Below, piece after piece: positions 51,488 through 60,945 of a stretch of DNA of 64,000 nt. A model generated the notes under the pieces. That model had not been told where the DNA came from. It did not search any database and saw nothing but the letters and a program-made list of their open reading frames with translations. A program made the translations under genes and the position numbers. The stretch's first letter is position 1; each line of letters starts with the position of its first letter. This DNA is from Paenibacillus sp. E222 (GTDB lineage: Bacteria > Bacillota > Bacilli > Paenibacillales > Paenibacillaceae): NCBI RefSeq assembly GCF_013401555.1, contig NZ_CP058552.1:744001-808000 (forward strand), written 5' to 3'.

Positions 51488-52033
51488 ATGCTTCAGACAT
51501 GGTGGGAATTGTTTTGGGGATTTTTTGTAGCCAATATCTTGGGATACGGGGGCGGCCCCGCCTCCATTCCGTTAATGCAGGAAGAAGTGGTCAACCACTA
51601 CAAGTGGATGACCACCGAGCAATTCGGTGATGTACTCGCCATCGGTAATGCACTTCCCGGTCCAATCGCGACCAAAATTGCCGCATTTGTCGGTTATCAG
51701 GTAGCTGGCTGGTTTGGCGCCTTCATCGCCAGTTTTGCCACCGTTGTACCTTCGGCTGTCGCGTTAATTCTGCTGCTTCGTTTACTGAACAAGCATCGTA
51801 CTTCACCAAAGGTGAAAGGGATGACGCTGCTCGTACAACCGGTTATTGCTGTACTTATGATCTTACTTACATGGGAATTCGGTCAGGTATCCACCAATTC
51901 CATCGGCATTTGGCAGACATTGATCATTGCAGGGATCTCGCTCTGGGTCATGACCAAGACCAAGCTGCATCCAGCCATACTCATCGTCATTGCTTTTGCA
52001 TACGGAGCGTTGGTTCTGTCTCATACGATGTAA
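51488..52033 (+). CDS. Chromate transporter half, C-terminal type
   Basis: 181-residue CHR-family protein, partner of the previous gene, with GYGGGPASIPLMQEEVVNHY and FGDVLAIGNALPGPIATKIA; about six helices. ATG 51488 lies 3 bases past the previous stop, with GGGGGTG as ribosome site, so the two halves are made in fixed ratio. Confidence 0.9.
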   Translation: MLQTWWELFWGFFVANILGYGGGPASIPLMQEEVVNHYKWMTTEQFGDVLAIGNALPGPIATKIAAFVGYQVAGWFGAFIASFATVVPSAVALILLLRLLNKHRTSPKVKGMTLLVQPVIAVLMILLTWEFGQVSTNSIGIWQTLIIAGISLWVMTKTKLHPAILIVIAFAYGALVLSHTM

Positions 52034-52056
52034 TTCATTGATTATTTAGATTCGGG

Positions 52057-52128
52057 GAACGTCTTGGAACAATGTGTTTTTATATCCAAAGTGGATATAT
52101 GCACATGTTTCAGGGCGTTTCTTTTTTT
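52057..52128 (+). terminator. Long imperfect terminator of the chromate unit
   Basis: AACG...AACAATGTG pairs imperfectly with CACATGTTT...CGTT, with an inner TATATCC/GGATATA hairpin, followed by TCTTTTTTT. Confidence 0.5.
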
Positions 52129-52162
52129 GTATTGTTAGTTTTTTATTTCCAATCTCCACTAT

Positions 52163-52202
52163 AAAAAAACGGTGACGCCAGCATTTAAGCTGTCATCACC
52201 GT
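52163..52202 (-). terminator. Terminator of the Ig-repeat protein gene
   Basis: Minus strand ACGGTGATGACAGC pairs with GCTGGCGTCACCGT (one mismatch), followed by TTTTTT. Confidence 0.8.
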
Positions 52203-52240
52203 ACATAGAATTGCTTGTTTTATCTTCGTACTTGAAAATA

Positions 52241-54613
52241 TTATTTCGCTTCAACGACTACAGTTACTTTGGTTTTCACACCTGCATAAGTCACGGTAAT
52301 GGTTGCTTTACCCTTACCATTGGCCTGAATGATGCCATCTTTCACCGATGCTGTCGCAATACGGGAAGATTTCCAAAGTGCCGGCTTGGATACGTTCGCT
52401 TCGCTGCCATCGAGATACGTTGCTGTAGCAACCAGGGTTGCCTTGTCACCAGGCTTCATGGTCAGGGTTACTTTATCGGTTTGCAAATATTTCAGTGTAT
52501 CTACATCGACTGCAATGGTTACCGTTTTGCTGCCGTACTTCGCTGTAATTTTTGCTTTACCTGAACCTGTCGCTTTTACTTTACCTTTAGTTACCTGAGC
52601 TACTTTGTAGCTGTTGGTTTTCCATTCCGCTTTGTCCGTGACATCACGCTCACTGCCATCGCTCAGATAAGCAGTAACTGTAAGATCAGCGGAATCACCG
52701 GTTTTCAGGGAAAGAGCCGGTTCGGATGCTTCAATGCGTGAAATAACGTCCACTTCAACCGCAATCGTCACTTTTTGGGAGCCATATTCAGCCGTGATAT
52801 TGGTTTTACCGCTGCTGTTGGCAGTGATAACCCCTTTCTTCACATCAGCCACGCGGGAGTTGCTTGATTTCCATGTTGCATCGGATGAAACATCCTTGGT
52901 CAAGCCATCTTCATCCGTAGCTGTGAGTACGATTTGTTGTGTTTCCTTGGAGGACAACACCACAAAGTTCACATCTGCCTCCAGCCCACTAGCCATGCCT
53001 ACTTCAACAGGCAGAGTTAACGTTTTACCTTCAATTTTGGCTGTGATGGTTACTTTACCTGTTGCAATACCTGTCACGACACCTTTGCTGTCCACTTCAG
53101 CGAGTTTCTCACTGCTGCTGCTCCAATTCGCATCTTCGGACACGTCTTTGGATGTATCACCATATACGGCCAATACTTTCACAGACAATGTACCACCAAC
53201 GGCTACAGAACCTTTTTTCTTGTCCATTTCATACTTGTCCGGAACATCTACATTCACTGTGAATTTAACGGTTTTGCCGCCGTATGCCGCAGTGATGGTT
53301 GCTGTACCCGATTTATAAGCGATCAGCTCGCCGCCAGATACATATACAACATCCGCATTGCTGGATGTCCAAGTTGCTTTGGAAGTTACGTTTTCTGTAC
53401 TTGCATCAATATATTCTGCATTGGCTACCAGTTTCTTGGTTTTGTTATCACCTGTAACGCTCATAGCCAGTTTATCTTCGACACCTGCAATATCCAGATA
53501 TCTTGCCGTATCAACGTCAACCGTGATTTCTACAGTTTTGCCGCTATACGTTGCTTTGATTGTCGTAGAACCCGCACCAATCGCTGTAACTTGTCCCTTG
53601 AATACCGTCGCTACCTGCTCGTTGCTGGATGTCCATGTCGCTTGATCCGTTACATTCACATCAGCGCTATTTGGATAAGAGGCAGTCAATACTACATTTG
53701 CCGTTTTATTGGACTCGCTCAGACGGAAGAAAATGCTCTGTTTCTCCACACTCAGTTTGCTTGTCAGATCCACATCTACATCTACCGATACGGATTTCGT
53801 TCCGTATTTGGCTGTGATCTTAGTAGAACCTGCCGAGTATCCTGTGATTTCACCTTTTAATACATCTGCTACTTTTTCATTACTTGACGTCCACTCTGCC
53901 AAATCCGTTACATCTTTGGTTGTGCCATCTGGATAGGTGGCTGTCAATTTTACAGTTTCGCTTTTGTTCAAGAGCAGATTGACCTGCTTCTTGTCCACAT
54001 CCACACGTTTAACAACCTCAACGTTAACATCGACAGTCACACTTTGGCTGCCCACTTTACCTGTGATGACAGCTGTTCCGGCGCTTTGCCCAGTAACTTT
54101 ACCATTCACAACCGTTGCGACTTTCTCGTCATCAGAGGACCACTCGGCAACTTTGGATGCATCTGCATTCGTCGTATTATCACTGTAAGTTGCCGTCAAA
54201 ATAATGTCTTTGCTATCTCCTGTGCGCAAGTCCAGCGACTGCACATTCTTGGAAAGGGCTTTGACTTTTTTGGTTACATTCACCTGAACCGTCTGACTCT
54301 GAGTCAGATACGACGTTGTAATGGTTGCCGTACCTTCCTTTTTGGCAGTAATGGCACCATTATATACAGTCGCTATCGAAGTATCACTGCTGCTCCAGGA
54401 AGAACTGATGGTTACGTTAGCCGATGTATTATCGGTATATACTCCTGTCACCGTAACCGAACTGGAATCACCCACTTCGAGCGACAGCTCATTTTTGGAA
54501 ACTACAATTTTGGACAGTTCTTTATCTGCCGCAGCGGCCAAGCCTACGTTGGAAATACTCAGCACCAATACCAGCATCATCACCATGTACTTGGTCAATC
54601 TTGGCTTTAACAT
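52241..54613 (-). CDS. Secreted protein of nine bacterial Ig-like (Big_2) repeats
   Basis: 790-residue exported protein made almost only of Big_2/BID_2 domains. After the signal peptide (ISNVGLAAAAD) I count nine tandem units of about 83-88 residues. Each ends in the pattern W(T/S)SS(N/D)...VA.V..G.(V/I)TA...G...ITA.YG.K...V.VDV. Such domains form rods that bind or space surface proteins. There is no LPXTG motif, SLH domain or C-terminal membrane helix, so how it stays at the surface, if it does, is unclear. ATG 54613 is used; ATG 54616 is closer to the GGGGGG ribosome site. Confidence 0.88.
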   Translation of the reverse strand: MLKPRLTKYMVMMLVLVLSISNVGLAAAADKELSKIVVSKNELSLEVGDSSSVTVTGVYTDNTSANVTISSSWSSSDTSIATVYNGAITAKKEGTATITTSYLTQSQTVQVNVTKKVKALSKNVQSLDLRTGDSKDIILTATYSDNTTNADASKVAEWSSDDEKVATVVNGKVTGQSAGTAVITGKVGSQSVTVDVNVEVVKRVDVDKKQVNLLLNKSETVKLTATYPDGTTKDVTDLAEWTSSNEKVADVLKGEITGYSAGSTKITAKYGTKSVSVDVDVDLTSKLSVEKQSIFFRLSESNKTANVVLTASYPNSADVNVTDQATWTSSNEQVATVFKGQVTAIGAGSTTIKATYSGKTVEITVDVDTARYLDIAGVEDKLAMSVTGDNKTKKLVANAEYIDASTENVTSKATWTSSNADVVYVSGGELIAYKSGTATITAAYGGKTVKFTVNVDVPDKYEMDKKKGSVAVGGTLSVKVLAVYGDTSKDVSEDANWSSSSEKLAEVDSKGVVTGIATGKVTITAKIEGKTLTLPVEVGMASGLEADVNFVVLSSKETQQIVLTATDEDGLTKDVSSDATWKSSNSRVADVKKGVITANSSGKTNITAEYGSQKVTIAVEVDVISRIEASEPALSLKTGDSADLTVTAYLSDGSERDVTDKAEWKTNSYKVAQVTKGKVKATGSGKAKITAKYGSKTVTIAVDVDTLKYLQTDKVTLTMKPGDKATLVATATYLDGSEANVSKPALWKSSRIATASVKDGIIQANGKGKATITVTYAGVKTKVTVVVEAK

Positions 54614-54823
54614 CATTTCCCCCCGATTCTTTTCATTTTGTTCCTTAGTTTAATGTCGGCAAGTTCTTTCCAGATGTTTAGACTTTCAGGGAATTTTCAG
54701 GGGATTTCGTGGAAATTCATTCATACGATCTATCGATTTCCAAATGGTTCATACCTGCAAATATTACGCATAACCTATGTATAGTCACTATTTTGAATTC
54801 ATTTATATGATCGGGGGAGACAC

Positions 54824-55444
54824 ATGAATCAGCCTTTTGATTACAAAGGATATTGGGAACAGACCTATAGCAATGGCAGGACATCCGGAAGAGGATCTTA
54901 CGGGGCTTTGGCTGAATTCAAGGCAGAGGTAGTAAATGGACTGATTCAGCGTGTGGGTATTTCCAGCGTCATTGAATTTGGATGCGGTGATGGCAATCAA
55001 CTGCAATATATGAACTATAATACGTATCTAGGTGTCGATGTAGCTGCCTCGTCGGTGCGTCTATGCGCCTCCAAATTTGCTAACGATACGTCCAAAAGTT
55101 TCATGTTATATACACCCGGTCTATGGATTAACCGTGGTTTCCTGCAAGCTGATCTCACCGTCTGTCTGGATGTACTCTATCATATTACGGATGAAACGGA
55201 TTTTCGCAATACACTCTACGACATTCTGCACTCTACGTCAGAGTGGGTTGTGTTGTACACTCGTTTGAAAGAAAACGGTAATCCAGGGGTTAGCACCATT
55301 CAGGACCGGAATATTTTTGACTATCTGTTTGACTATCCCGAATTCAAGGTACATGAAATTATTCCTCAGCGATATCCCGATCAGTCCTCGGCCGATTTTG
55401 TCATTTTAAGACGCACACCCGACATCGAAAATAAATCGGTCTGA
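54824..55444 (+). CDS. Class I SAM-dependent methyltransferase
   Basis: 206-residue methyltransferase with the Rossmann motif I VIEFGCGDGNQLQYM, motif II-like TYLGVDVAASSV, and ADLTVCLDVLYHITDE as the post-I/IV region. The N-terminus YWEQTYSNGRTSGRGSYG resembles small-molecule or sugar methylases. ATG 54824 follows GGGGGAGACAC. It is isolated, with no clear partner genes; substrate unknown. Confidence 0.85.
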   Translation: MNQPFDYKGYWEQTYSNGRTSGRGSYGALAEFKAEVVNGLIQRVGISSVIEFGCGDGNQLQYMNYNTYLGVDVAASSVRLCASKFANDTSKSFMLYTPGLWINRGFLQADLTVCLDVLYHITDETDFRNTLYDILHSTSEWVVLYTRLKENGNPGVSTIQDRNIFDYLFDYPEFKVHEIIPQRYPDQSSADFVILRRTPDIENKSV

Positions 55445-55452
55445 GACCAAGG

Positions 55453-55506
55453 GTGTGCTCCGCCTCCTAGACAGGAATACCCTGTCCCGCTAGGAGGCAG
55501 GCACAC
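55453..55506. terminator. Long three-tier hairpin between convergent genes
   Basis: GTGTGC, GCCTCCTAG and ACAGG pair in order with CCTGT, CTAGGAGGC and GCACAC. There is no T-run, so it may act on RNA ends rather than as a standard terminator. Confidence 0.5.
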
Positions 55507-55595
55507 TCGCACGGCTGTATGAGTAGGAAGCATACTCATGCACCTCCTCACTCATACTCGCCGCTCGACGTGTGATGTTCCTGATACTCGTTTCT

Positions 55596-56732
55596 CTAAA
55601 ATAAACCTGGACGTCCACGCAGCTTCGCCAGCGCCTCCATATAGAAATAATCGCCGTATATAATCGGCACATTCAAGCCACGACCCTCTGGATAATGCAC
55701 CGTGCCCTGCATGATTAGACCTTCTTCCGCTGCCGTCTCACCGGAGCTGTAGTTCTCATGCAGCCCGCGAAGGATTCGCTCTGCCGCGGCCGCATATTGC
55801 TCGCCGCGCGGCGACAGCTTCGCCAGCTCCAACAGTCCGCTTGCGGCAATTGCCGAAGCGGACGAGTCCCACGCCACCTGATGCTCGGCAGGTGCGCGGA
55901 AATCCCACACCGGCACGATCTCTTCGCCAAGCATGGCGAGGAAGAAATCGGCCGCCCGCTCCGCTGTCTCCAGATAGCGTGCTTCGCCCGTATACCGGAA
56001 AGACAGCGCAAACCCGTGCAACGCCCAGGCGGTACCCCGCGCCCAGGCGGAACCTGGAGCATGGCCCTGCCCGCCATGCTCCTGCAGCTTCTGCCCCGTG
56101 AGTGGATCGAACTCCACCACGTGGCAGATGGACCCGTCAGCGCGGACGAATTCGCGCGCCACGGTGTCCGCATGCGCTTGCGCCAGGCAGCGGAAGCGCG
56201 GGTCGCCGCTCTGCTCGGATGCCCAGTAGAGCAGCGGCAGGTTCATCATGCTGTCAATGATGGCTACGCCGCGCGTATCCATGGTTGACGAGCTGAAGTT
56301 CCAGGCGCGGATGAATTCACCGCGCACGTTAAAGCGGGCAGCGAGCAGATTGGCGGCGAGCATGCCCCGCCGCCGACCATCTGCGCTGCCGGTCTGGCGG
56401 TAGTTGGCTACGCCACTAAGCAGCCAGATGAACCCAAGATCGTGATCCACCGATTCGGGATCACGCAGACAACCTTCCAATTGCCGTTCACAACTTTCGG
56501 CAATGCGGGTTAACGGAGCGACAGCTTGGTTTTCCGGTGACTCGCCATAGACAAGCCATAACAGCCCCGGCCAGAAGCCGGCGGTCCACCATTCGGGATC
56601 ATTCCGGTCATATATGCCCTGCGGGGCGGTGTGCGGAAATGTATCCTTGATGCGCTTCGCGTTGCGAATCGTTTTGGCTGCTCCTTGCCGCCATGCTTCC
56701 TCCAGCCATTTCACAGATGTTGATGTATTCAT
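55596..56732 (-). CDS. GH88 unsaturated glucuronyl hydrolase
   Basis: 378-residue (alpha/alpha)6-barrel enzyme of glycoside hydrolase family 88. The two expected catalytic acids are in SVDHDLGFIW (about D96-D98) and AIIDSMMNLPLLYWA (D160). The substrate-binding WARGTAWALHGFAL follows. It removes the unsaturated uronate left by polysaccharide lyases. There is no signal peptide, so it acts on imported oligosaccharides. ATG 56732 follows AGAGGAGGGGTAAG. The middle of the gene (about 55.7-56.4 kb) is visibly richer in G+C than its neighbours. Last gene of the uronate block. Confidence 0.88.
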   Translation of the reverse strand: MNTSTSVKWLEEAWRQGAAKTIRNAKRIKDTFPHTAPQGIYDRNDPEWWTAGFWPGLLWLVYGESPENQAVAPLTRIAESCERQLEGCLRDPESVDHDLGFIWLLSGVANYRQTGSADGRRRGMLAANLLAARFNVRGEFIRAWNFSSSTMDTRGVAIIDSMMNLPLLYWASEQSGDPRFRCLAQAHADTVAREFVRADGSICHVVEFDPLTGQKLQEHGGQGHAPGSAWARGTAWALHGFALSFRYTGEARYLETAERAADFFLAMLGEEIVPVWDFRAPAEHQVAWDSSASAIAASGLLELAKLSPRGEQYAAAAERILRGLHENYSSGETAAEEGLIMQGTVHYPEGRGLNVPIIYGDYFYMEALAKLRGRPGLF

Positions 56733-56751
56733 TAACTTACCCCTCCTCTAA

Positions 56752-58695
56752 TCAATGCACGATACCCAATCTGATCGTAAACGTTATACTTCGTCCACCG
56801 CTCACTTCCATCCGTGCTTCCTTCAGCAGCCCATTGCGGGATGCCACCGGCTGTTGCTTAAGATGAATGATGGCTCCTTCATCCAGCACGGTGGATTCCA
56901 CATAAGCTCCCCGGTACTCGCTGCGCACAGCCTGCTTGGAATGAGTGATGTCAGCCTGCTCGCGTCCATCATTGAACATCAATGGAATGAGTGCCCCCAC
57001 CGCCTCAAGCTCACCGTCGAATTCATAGGTCACAGTAAGCAACTCCGCCCGCTGTACATAACGGGTTCGCAGTGAATTGAGCCCGGGTAGTGGGCCGAGC
57101 CATGTCACTGTAAATGCATTGGTCTGATCCAGATGCTTCCCGTCATCTCCCCCTGTAGAGGCAGAAACATCTTCGACCTCTTGATCTAGCGTTTCAAGCA
57201 AAATCGAACCTCCGCCGTCGGCAGGATTAATCCCTGCATCCCTGTCATAGTCAGCACCTGACGGAATGCCCCCGGCAAGACTGTGCCAGTTCCCATCTGC
57301 CGTCTTCCAGACAGGACAATAGCTCAACGGACCAACTTCCCCTTCCGCAAACTCCGTGAATCCGGATTGCACATGTCCAGCTGCCGATGGACCGATCAGC
57401 CCCGGCAATCCCGCCTGTTGTATACGCACGAGACCGGGAACCGTGTATGGATCATTCATGGCCGTATGCAGAATCATTTGTTGACCTGGTACAGAGGCGA
57501 TAATCGTTTCAAACCATCCATCGGCCTGCAACACTCGGTTGCCTATCTCAGAAGGAAGGTATATTTCCGTTACATCTTCACCAGGATCGCTAAGGCAGGC
57601 ATGGGCCAGCGCTGCTGCCGTCCACAGATTATAACCCGTATGATTCGTATAGATTTCGTAGCCATGACGCGCCTCAGGGGGATACTCGTTGCGAACTATT
57701 TTCAGACGCCCATCATCCATCTTCCAACGCTCCACCGCTTCGAAACACCAATTGGCCGCACGAGCGAACGCCCCAGCCATCACCCGATCTCCAGCCTGTA
57801 ATGCCTGTGCTGCATGGGCAGAACATACGTAGGCTGCTGCCGCTTCATTCCATTGATGTTGGGAGCTGCGTCCCCGCGGCGGAATCTCCCCCAGCGGTGA
57901 AAGTGTAAGCAGCGTACTGAATGCACCATGACGTAATTGTTCCTTCAACTCACCAGCACACGCCCCGTCATATCCCGCTTCAATCATGACATCCAGATGA
58001 TAGCGTGTTGCAATATCATAGGAAAATGGACAATTCGGTCGGTCCAGCGGCCCGTCCTGATATAGTCCAAGCGGCGTAAATCGTGGCAGATGATACAGAT
58101 TCAGATACCGATCCATCCAATCCGTACCCTCACTGGCAAGCTGCTCCCTCAAGCGCAGATATTCTCCGGAGATCATGATGGCGTTCCAGTTGATCATGCG
58201 ATTGGAATTGTTCATTTTGCTCATTGTAAAAACATAATCTTGTTCAGGCTGTATCTTCTTGAGGGCCTCTGCCCAGACCTTTGCTTGCTCAGGCAAATGC
58301 GGCTTCAACAGGATGTAAGCTCTCATCATCAACACAGGAAAAAAGTCCGGATGATGATCCGGTGCACAACCCTCCACAACAACATCGATGCTGTGTGACA
58401 GGGCCGAGGCGGCCGAAGCAAGCAGATCCATATGTCCCGCTTGAACAAGAACTGATGCAGCCATTGCATAAGCTGGTGTGGAATAATATCGCTCCGCCTC
58501 CGAGAACGGATCAATAATGGCGCCACTACTGTCCTGGTATGGTGTATAAGCCCGAACAACACTCTCCACAAGGGCCAATTTGCGAGCCTGATTCCAACCA
58601 TCTGACGAGGCAGGCCCCGCCTCTTCCGCCAGTTTACGGTAATTCTCGAGTACATCTTTCCATGGATAAGTTGATGCGGCTTTATACTCACTCAC
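56752..58695 (-). CDS. Unassigned 647-aa polysaccharide-locus protein
   Basis: 647 residues, no signal peptide. The first two thirds look like a helical toroid (KLALVESVVRAYTPYQDSSG, MSKMNNSNRMINWNAIMISG, PPRGRSSQHQWNEAAAAYVC). The last third is beta-rich (from about NAFTVTWLGPLPGLNSL). This toroid plus beta-sandwich layout is common in polysaccharide lyases and related enzymes. I cannot place it in a named family. It sits between heparinase-like and GH88 genes, 19-20 bases from each, so it is co-transcribed and probably acts on the same uronate polymer. A lyase or hydrolase role is inferred from context only. Confidence 0.65.
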   Translation of the reverse strand: MSEYKAASTYPWKDVLENYRKLAEEAGPASSDGWNQARKLALVESVVRAYTPYQDSSGAIIDPFSEAERYYSTPAYAMAASVLVQAGHMDLLASAASALSHSIDVVVEGCAPDHHPDFFPVLMMRAYILLKPHLPEQAKVWAEALKKIQPEQDYVFTMSKMNNSNRMINWNAIMISGEYLRLREQLASEGTDWMDRYLNLYHLPRFTPLGLYQDGPLDRPNCPFSYDIATRYHLDVMIEAGYDGACAGELKEQLRHGAFSTLLTLSPLGEIPPRGRSSQHQWNEAAAAYVCSAHAAQALQAGDRVMAGAFARAANWCFEAVERWKMDDGRLKIVRNEYPPEARHGYEIYTNHTGYNLWTAAALAHACLSDPGEDVTEIYLPSEIGNRVLQADGWFETIIASVPGQQMILHTAMNDPYTVPGLVRIQQAGLPGLIGPSAAGHVQSGFTEFAEGEVGPLSYCPVWKTADGNWHSLAGGIPSGADYDRDAGINPADGGGSILLETLDQEVEDVSASTGGDDGKHLDQTNAFTVTWLGPLPGLNSLRTRYVQRAELLTVTYEFDGELEAVGALIPLMFNDGREQADITHSKQAVRSEYRGAYVESTVLDEGAIIHLKQQPVASRNGLLKEARMEVSGGRSITFTIRLGIVH

Positions 58696-58714
58696 GTATG
58701 CTCACCTCCATCTT

Positions 58715-60733
58715 TCACTTTGGTTCAATCGTGAACTTCAGCTCACACACCGTCTCCGATAGATCAATTTCCTCACTTCCTGCAAAGGAGTTATCCAACT
58801 GCTCTCGCCATTCAAGTGATGTCCGATAGAATGTAACTGGCACATTGTCATGATCAACCGTATGAATGACCTCTATATCCGCCTGCCACTGATTTGCATC
58901 GTACGTCATACATACCGTTGCTCTCTCGCCATGCCATTGAATCTGCCCCTCATGTACCTTCTCAGGTACCTTTCTGCTCATAAACCGCTCCGTCACACTC
59001 GGCCGGTGCAATTCTCCCACCGAATGTAACGTGCCTGATGAAGACGCCGCTCTGTTTTTCCATTGAAATCGATCCTTCAGACGAAGTTCTGCCACGCTCC
59101 CGACATCATTAGCAGAACTGCTCCAATGCAGCTGGCGTGTATAACAAGCGAGCAAAGTTGCTTCAGGATAAGCTGCTGTCAGTTCCAAACGGGCTTCCAG
59201 TGTACGGTCATCGTCCGAAACCTTCGCCTCAAGGATCTGTGCTTGCGCCTCACGCCCCGAGCTCTGCTCCTTCCCCTCAATCCGGGGCACGCTATGCCCG
59301 GACGAGCTAATGTGGAACAACTGCTCTCTGCCCGGAGCAAAATAGGCTTGTGTATACAGCCCTGCTCCCGGATCACAAAGAATATTTTCGCCACCACAAT
59401 GGATCATAAATTGCCCAAGATCATTATGGTTATGGGGTTCCTCGTTATGCCCGGCCTTGATGGAAAAGGCAATAGCGAGAGGTTCATCTCTGGTAAGATC
59501 TGCGCTTGGAGAATCAAGTGCTCCCTTCGCAATCATCCAGCCCAAATCTTCCAAAATGATCCCTCGTTCCGCCGGAACAGCCCCCACTTCTTGAAGGTAC
59601 ATTGCCGGACTGCTCCACATCACGTTACGCAGCAGGTGAGCCCAACGATGACAGGGATCATTGATAAACAAAGGGATATGAAACGGAAGATCCACCTGTA
59701 TACCGAAACGAGATGCCAGAAGTGAGAGCAAGCCCGAAGGAATCTCTTGCTGCTCCGCACTATCCGAATAATTCACGAAGGTTCCTCCTGACAGATGTAC
59801 CCGCAGTGGAAAGGCTGCTATCGCCGCTATTTTCGAACCACTCAGCAGATCCAACTTACCTTCACTGTATTCACGCAGCATGTCGGCATAATAGACGAAA
59901 TAGCCGAACCCATACACCCAGTAACCAATGCCTTCTGCACAGCCGCCATCCATGCCATATCCACTCAGAAATGCCTGCATGGAACGAATCGTCTGACCAA
60001 CCGATTCCGTCAGAATCGCTTCTTCCTCCAGCAGTAATAATCCAGCCATGCCACAGCATCCGCTGCACACAGCAGACCAGTTATGCTCTGCATCTTGCCA
60101 GTGATAGGTACGTTGTTCCCGATAGAGCGGTGTGAAGATGCGCCGCTCGGCCTCAGACCTAATCCGCTGGATGATACGTGGATCCAGTCGATCCGCGTGA
60201 ATTGTTACGATTTCGGCCAGCATATGTACCGTCTCCGCGGCAAACAGATCGATATTACCGTTGACCTGTTCCACTCCCCCCGAACCCAAATGTGCAGGCA
60301 AACACCATGTATACTCACCACATACATCCCACAACATATTTTCCAATGTCTCTATCCATCTCGGCGCATTCAAATCCACAGCGAGCAGCGCTATTGCCGC
60401 AAGACGTCCCCTGCGTTCAAAATACGCATCCTCATACAACTTTCGTTCCCCTATATCCCCAAACTTCCGATAAAGACCGAATGACAGCGAAGGCAAGCTT
60501 TCGTTCAGGGCACGTTCCCCATAGCTGCTCAGATCTGTGTAAAAAGAAGCTAGCTCTGGTTGCAATAATGCCTTTCCAATGGCATCGATAGAGCAGATTG
60601 AGGGTGCTGCTGAAGCAAGCAGAACCTGCTGGCTCCTCTTTCTGTCTTGTACCATCCGATGTACTGCCTGTTGAATGACTGCAGGATCCGGCATGGTGAA
60701 GGAATTGGCTTTACTTTGATTGGTGTTTTCCAT
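58715..60733 (-). CDS. Heparinase II/III-like polysaccharide lyase
   Basis: 672-residue protein: N-terminal (alpha/alpha) toroid (HLGSGGVEQVNGNIDLFAAE, TYHWQDAEHNWSAVCSGCCG) and a heparinase II/III-type beta domain. The family signature is HNEEPHNHNDLGQFMIHCGG followed by NILCDPGAG, with the His and Asn residues used in catalysis and metal binding. It cleaves uronate-containing polysaccharide by beta-elimination. There is no signal peptide, so it is probably intracellular on oligomers. ATG 60733 is preceded by AGGGTGA; GTG 60742 is an alternative. A perfect cre site lies 44 bases upstream, suggesting CcpA repression. Confidence 0.85.
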   Translation of the reverse strand: MENTNQSKANSFTMPDPAVIQQAVHRMVQDRKRSQQVLLASAAPSICSIDAIGKALLQPELASFYTDLSSYGERALNESLPSLSFGLYRKFGDIGERKLYEDAYFERRGRLAAIALLAVDLNAPRWIETLENMLWDVCGEYTWCLPAHLGSGGVEQVNGNIDLFAAETVHMLAEIVTIHADRLDPRIIQRIRSEAERRIFTPLYREQRTYHWQDAEHNWSAVCSGCCGMAGLLLLEEEAILTESVGQTIRSMQAFLSGYGMDGGCAEGIGYWVYGFGYFVYYADMLREYSEGKLDLLSGSKIAAIAAFPLRVHLSGGTFVNYSDSAEQQEIPSGLLSLLASRFGIQVDLPFHIPLFINDPCHRWAHLLRNVMWSSPAMYLQEVGAVPAERGIILEDLGWMIAKGALDSPSADLTRDEPLAIAFSIKAGHNEEPHNHNDLGQFMIHCGGENILCDPGAGLYTQAYFAPGREQLFHISSSGHSVPRIEGKEQSSGREAQAQILEAKVSDDDRTLEARLELTAAYPEATLLACYTRQLHWSSSANDVGSVAELRLKDRFQWKNRAASSSGTLHSVGELHRPSVTERFMSRKVPEKVHEGQIQWHGERATVCMTYDANQWQADIEVIHTVDHDNVPVTFYRTSLEWREQLDNSFAGSEEIDLSETVCELKFTIEPK

Positions 60734-60776
60734 TGAATTCACCCTAATCTATATGGAATACGAAGACTTCATTATA

Positions 60777-60790
60777 TGTAACCGATTTCA
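60777..60790 (-). promoter_or_regulatory. cre site (CcpA operator)
   Basis: TGTAACCGATTTCA matches the TGWAANCGNTNWCA consensus at all fixed positions, just upstream of the heparinase-like gene that starts the GH88 unit. Confidence 0.7.
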
Positions 60791-60871
60791 TTTTACCGGA
60801 TAATGCCGTACTTTTGAAGAGTTATCCATCATATTCAACCAAATTAACCACTCAATCCCTGCCCCAAATAT

Positions 60872-60903
60872 AAAAAAACGAAGAACCCCCCGGGTTCCTC
60901 GTT
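60872..60903 (-). terminator. Terminator of the SGNH esterase gene
   Basis: Minus strand AACGAGGAACCC pairs with GGGTTCTTCGTT, followed by TTTTT. Confidence 0.85.
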
Positions 60904-60945
60904 ACATTCAGCTTTGCAGCGCAGATTTGATATATCCAATGTCTA

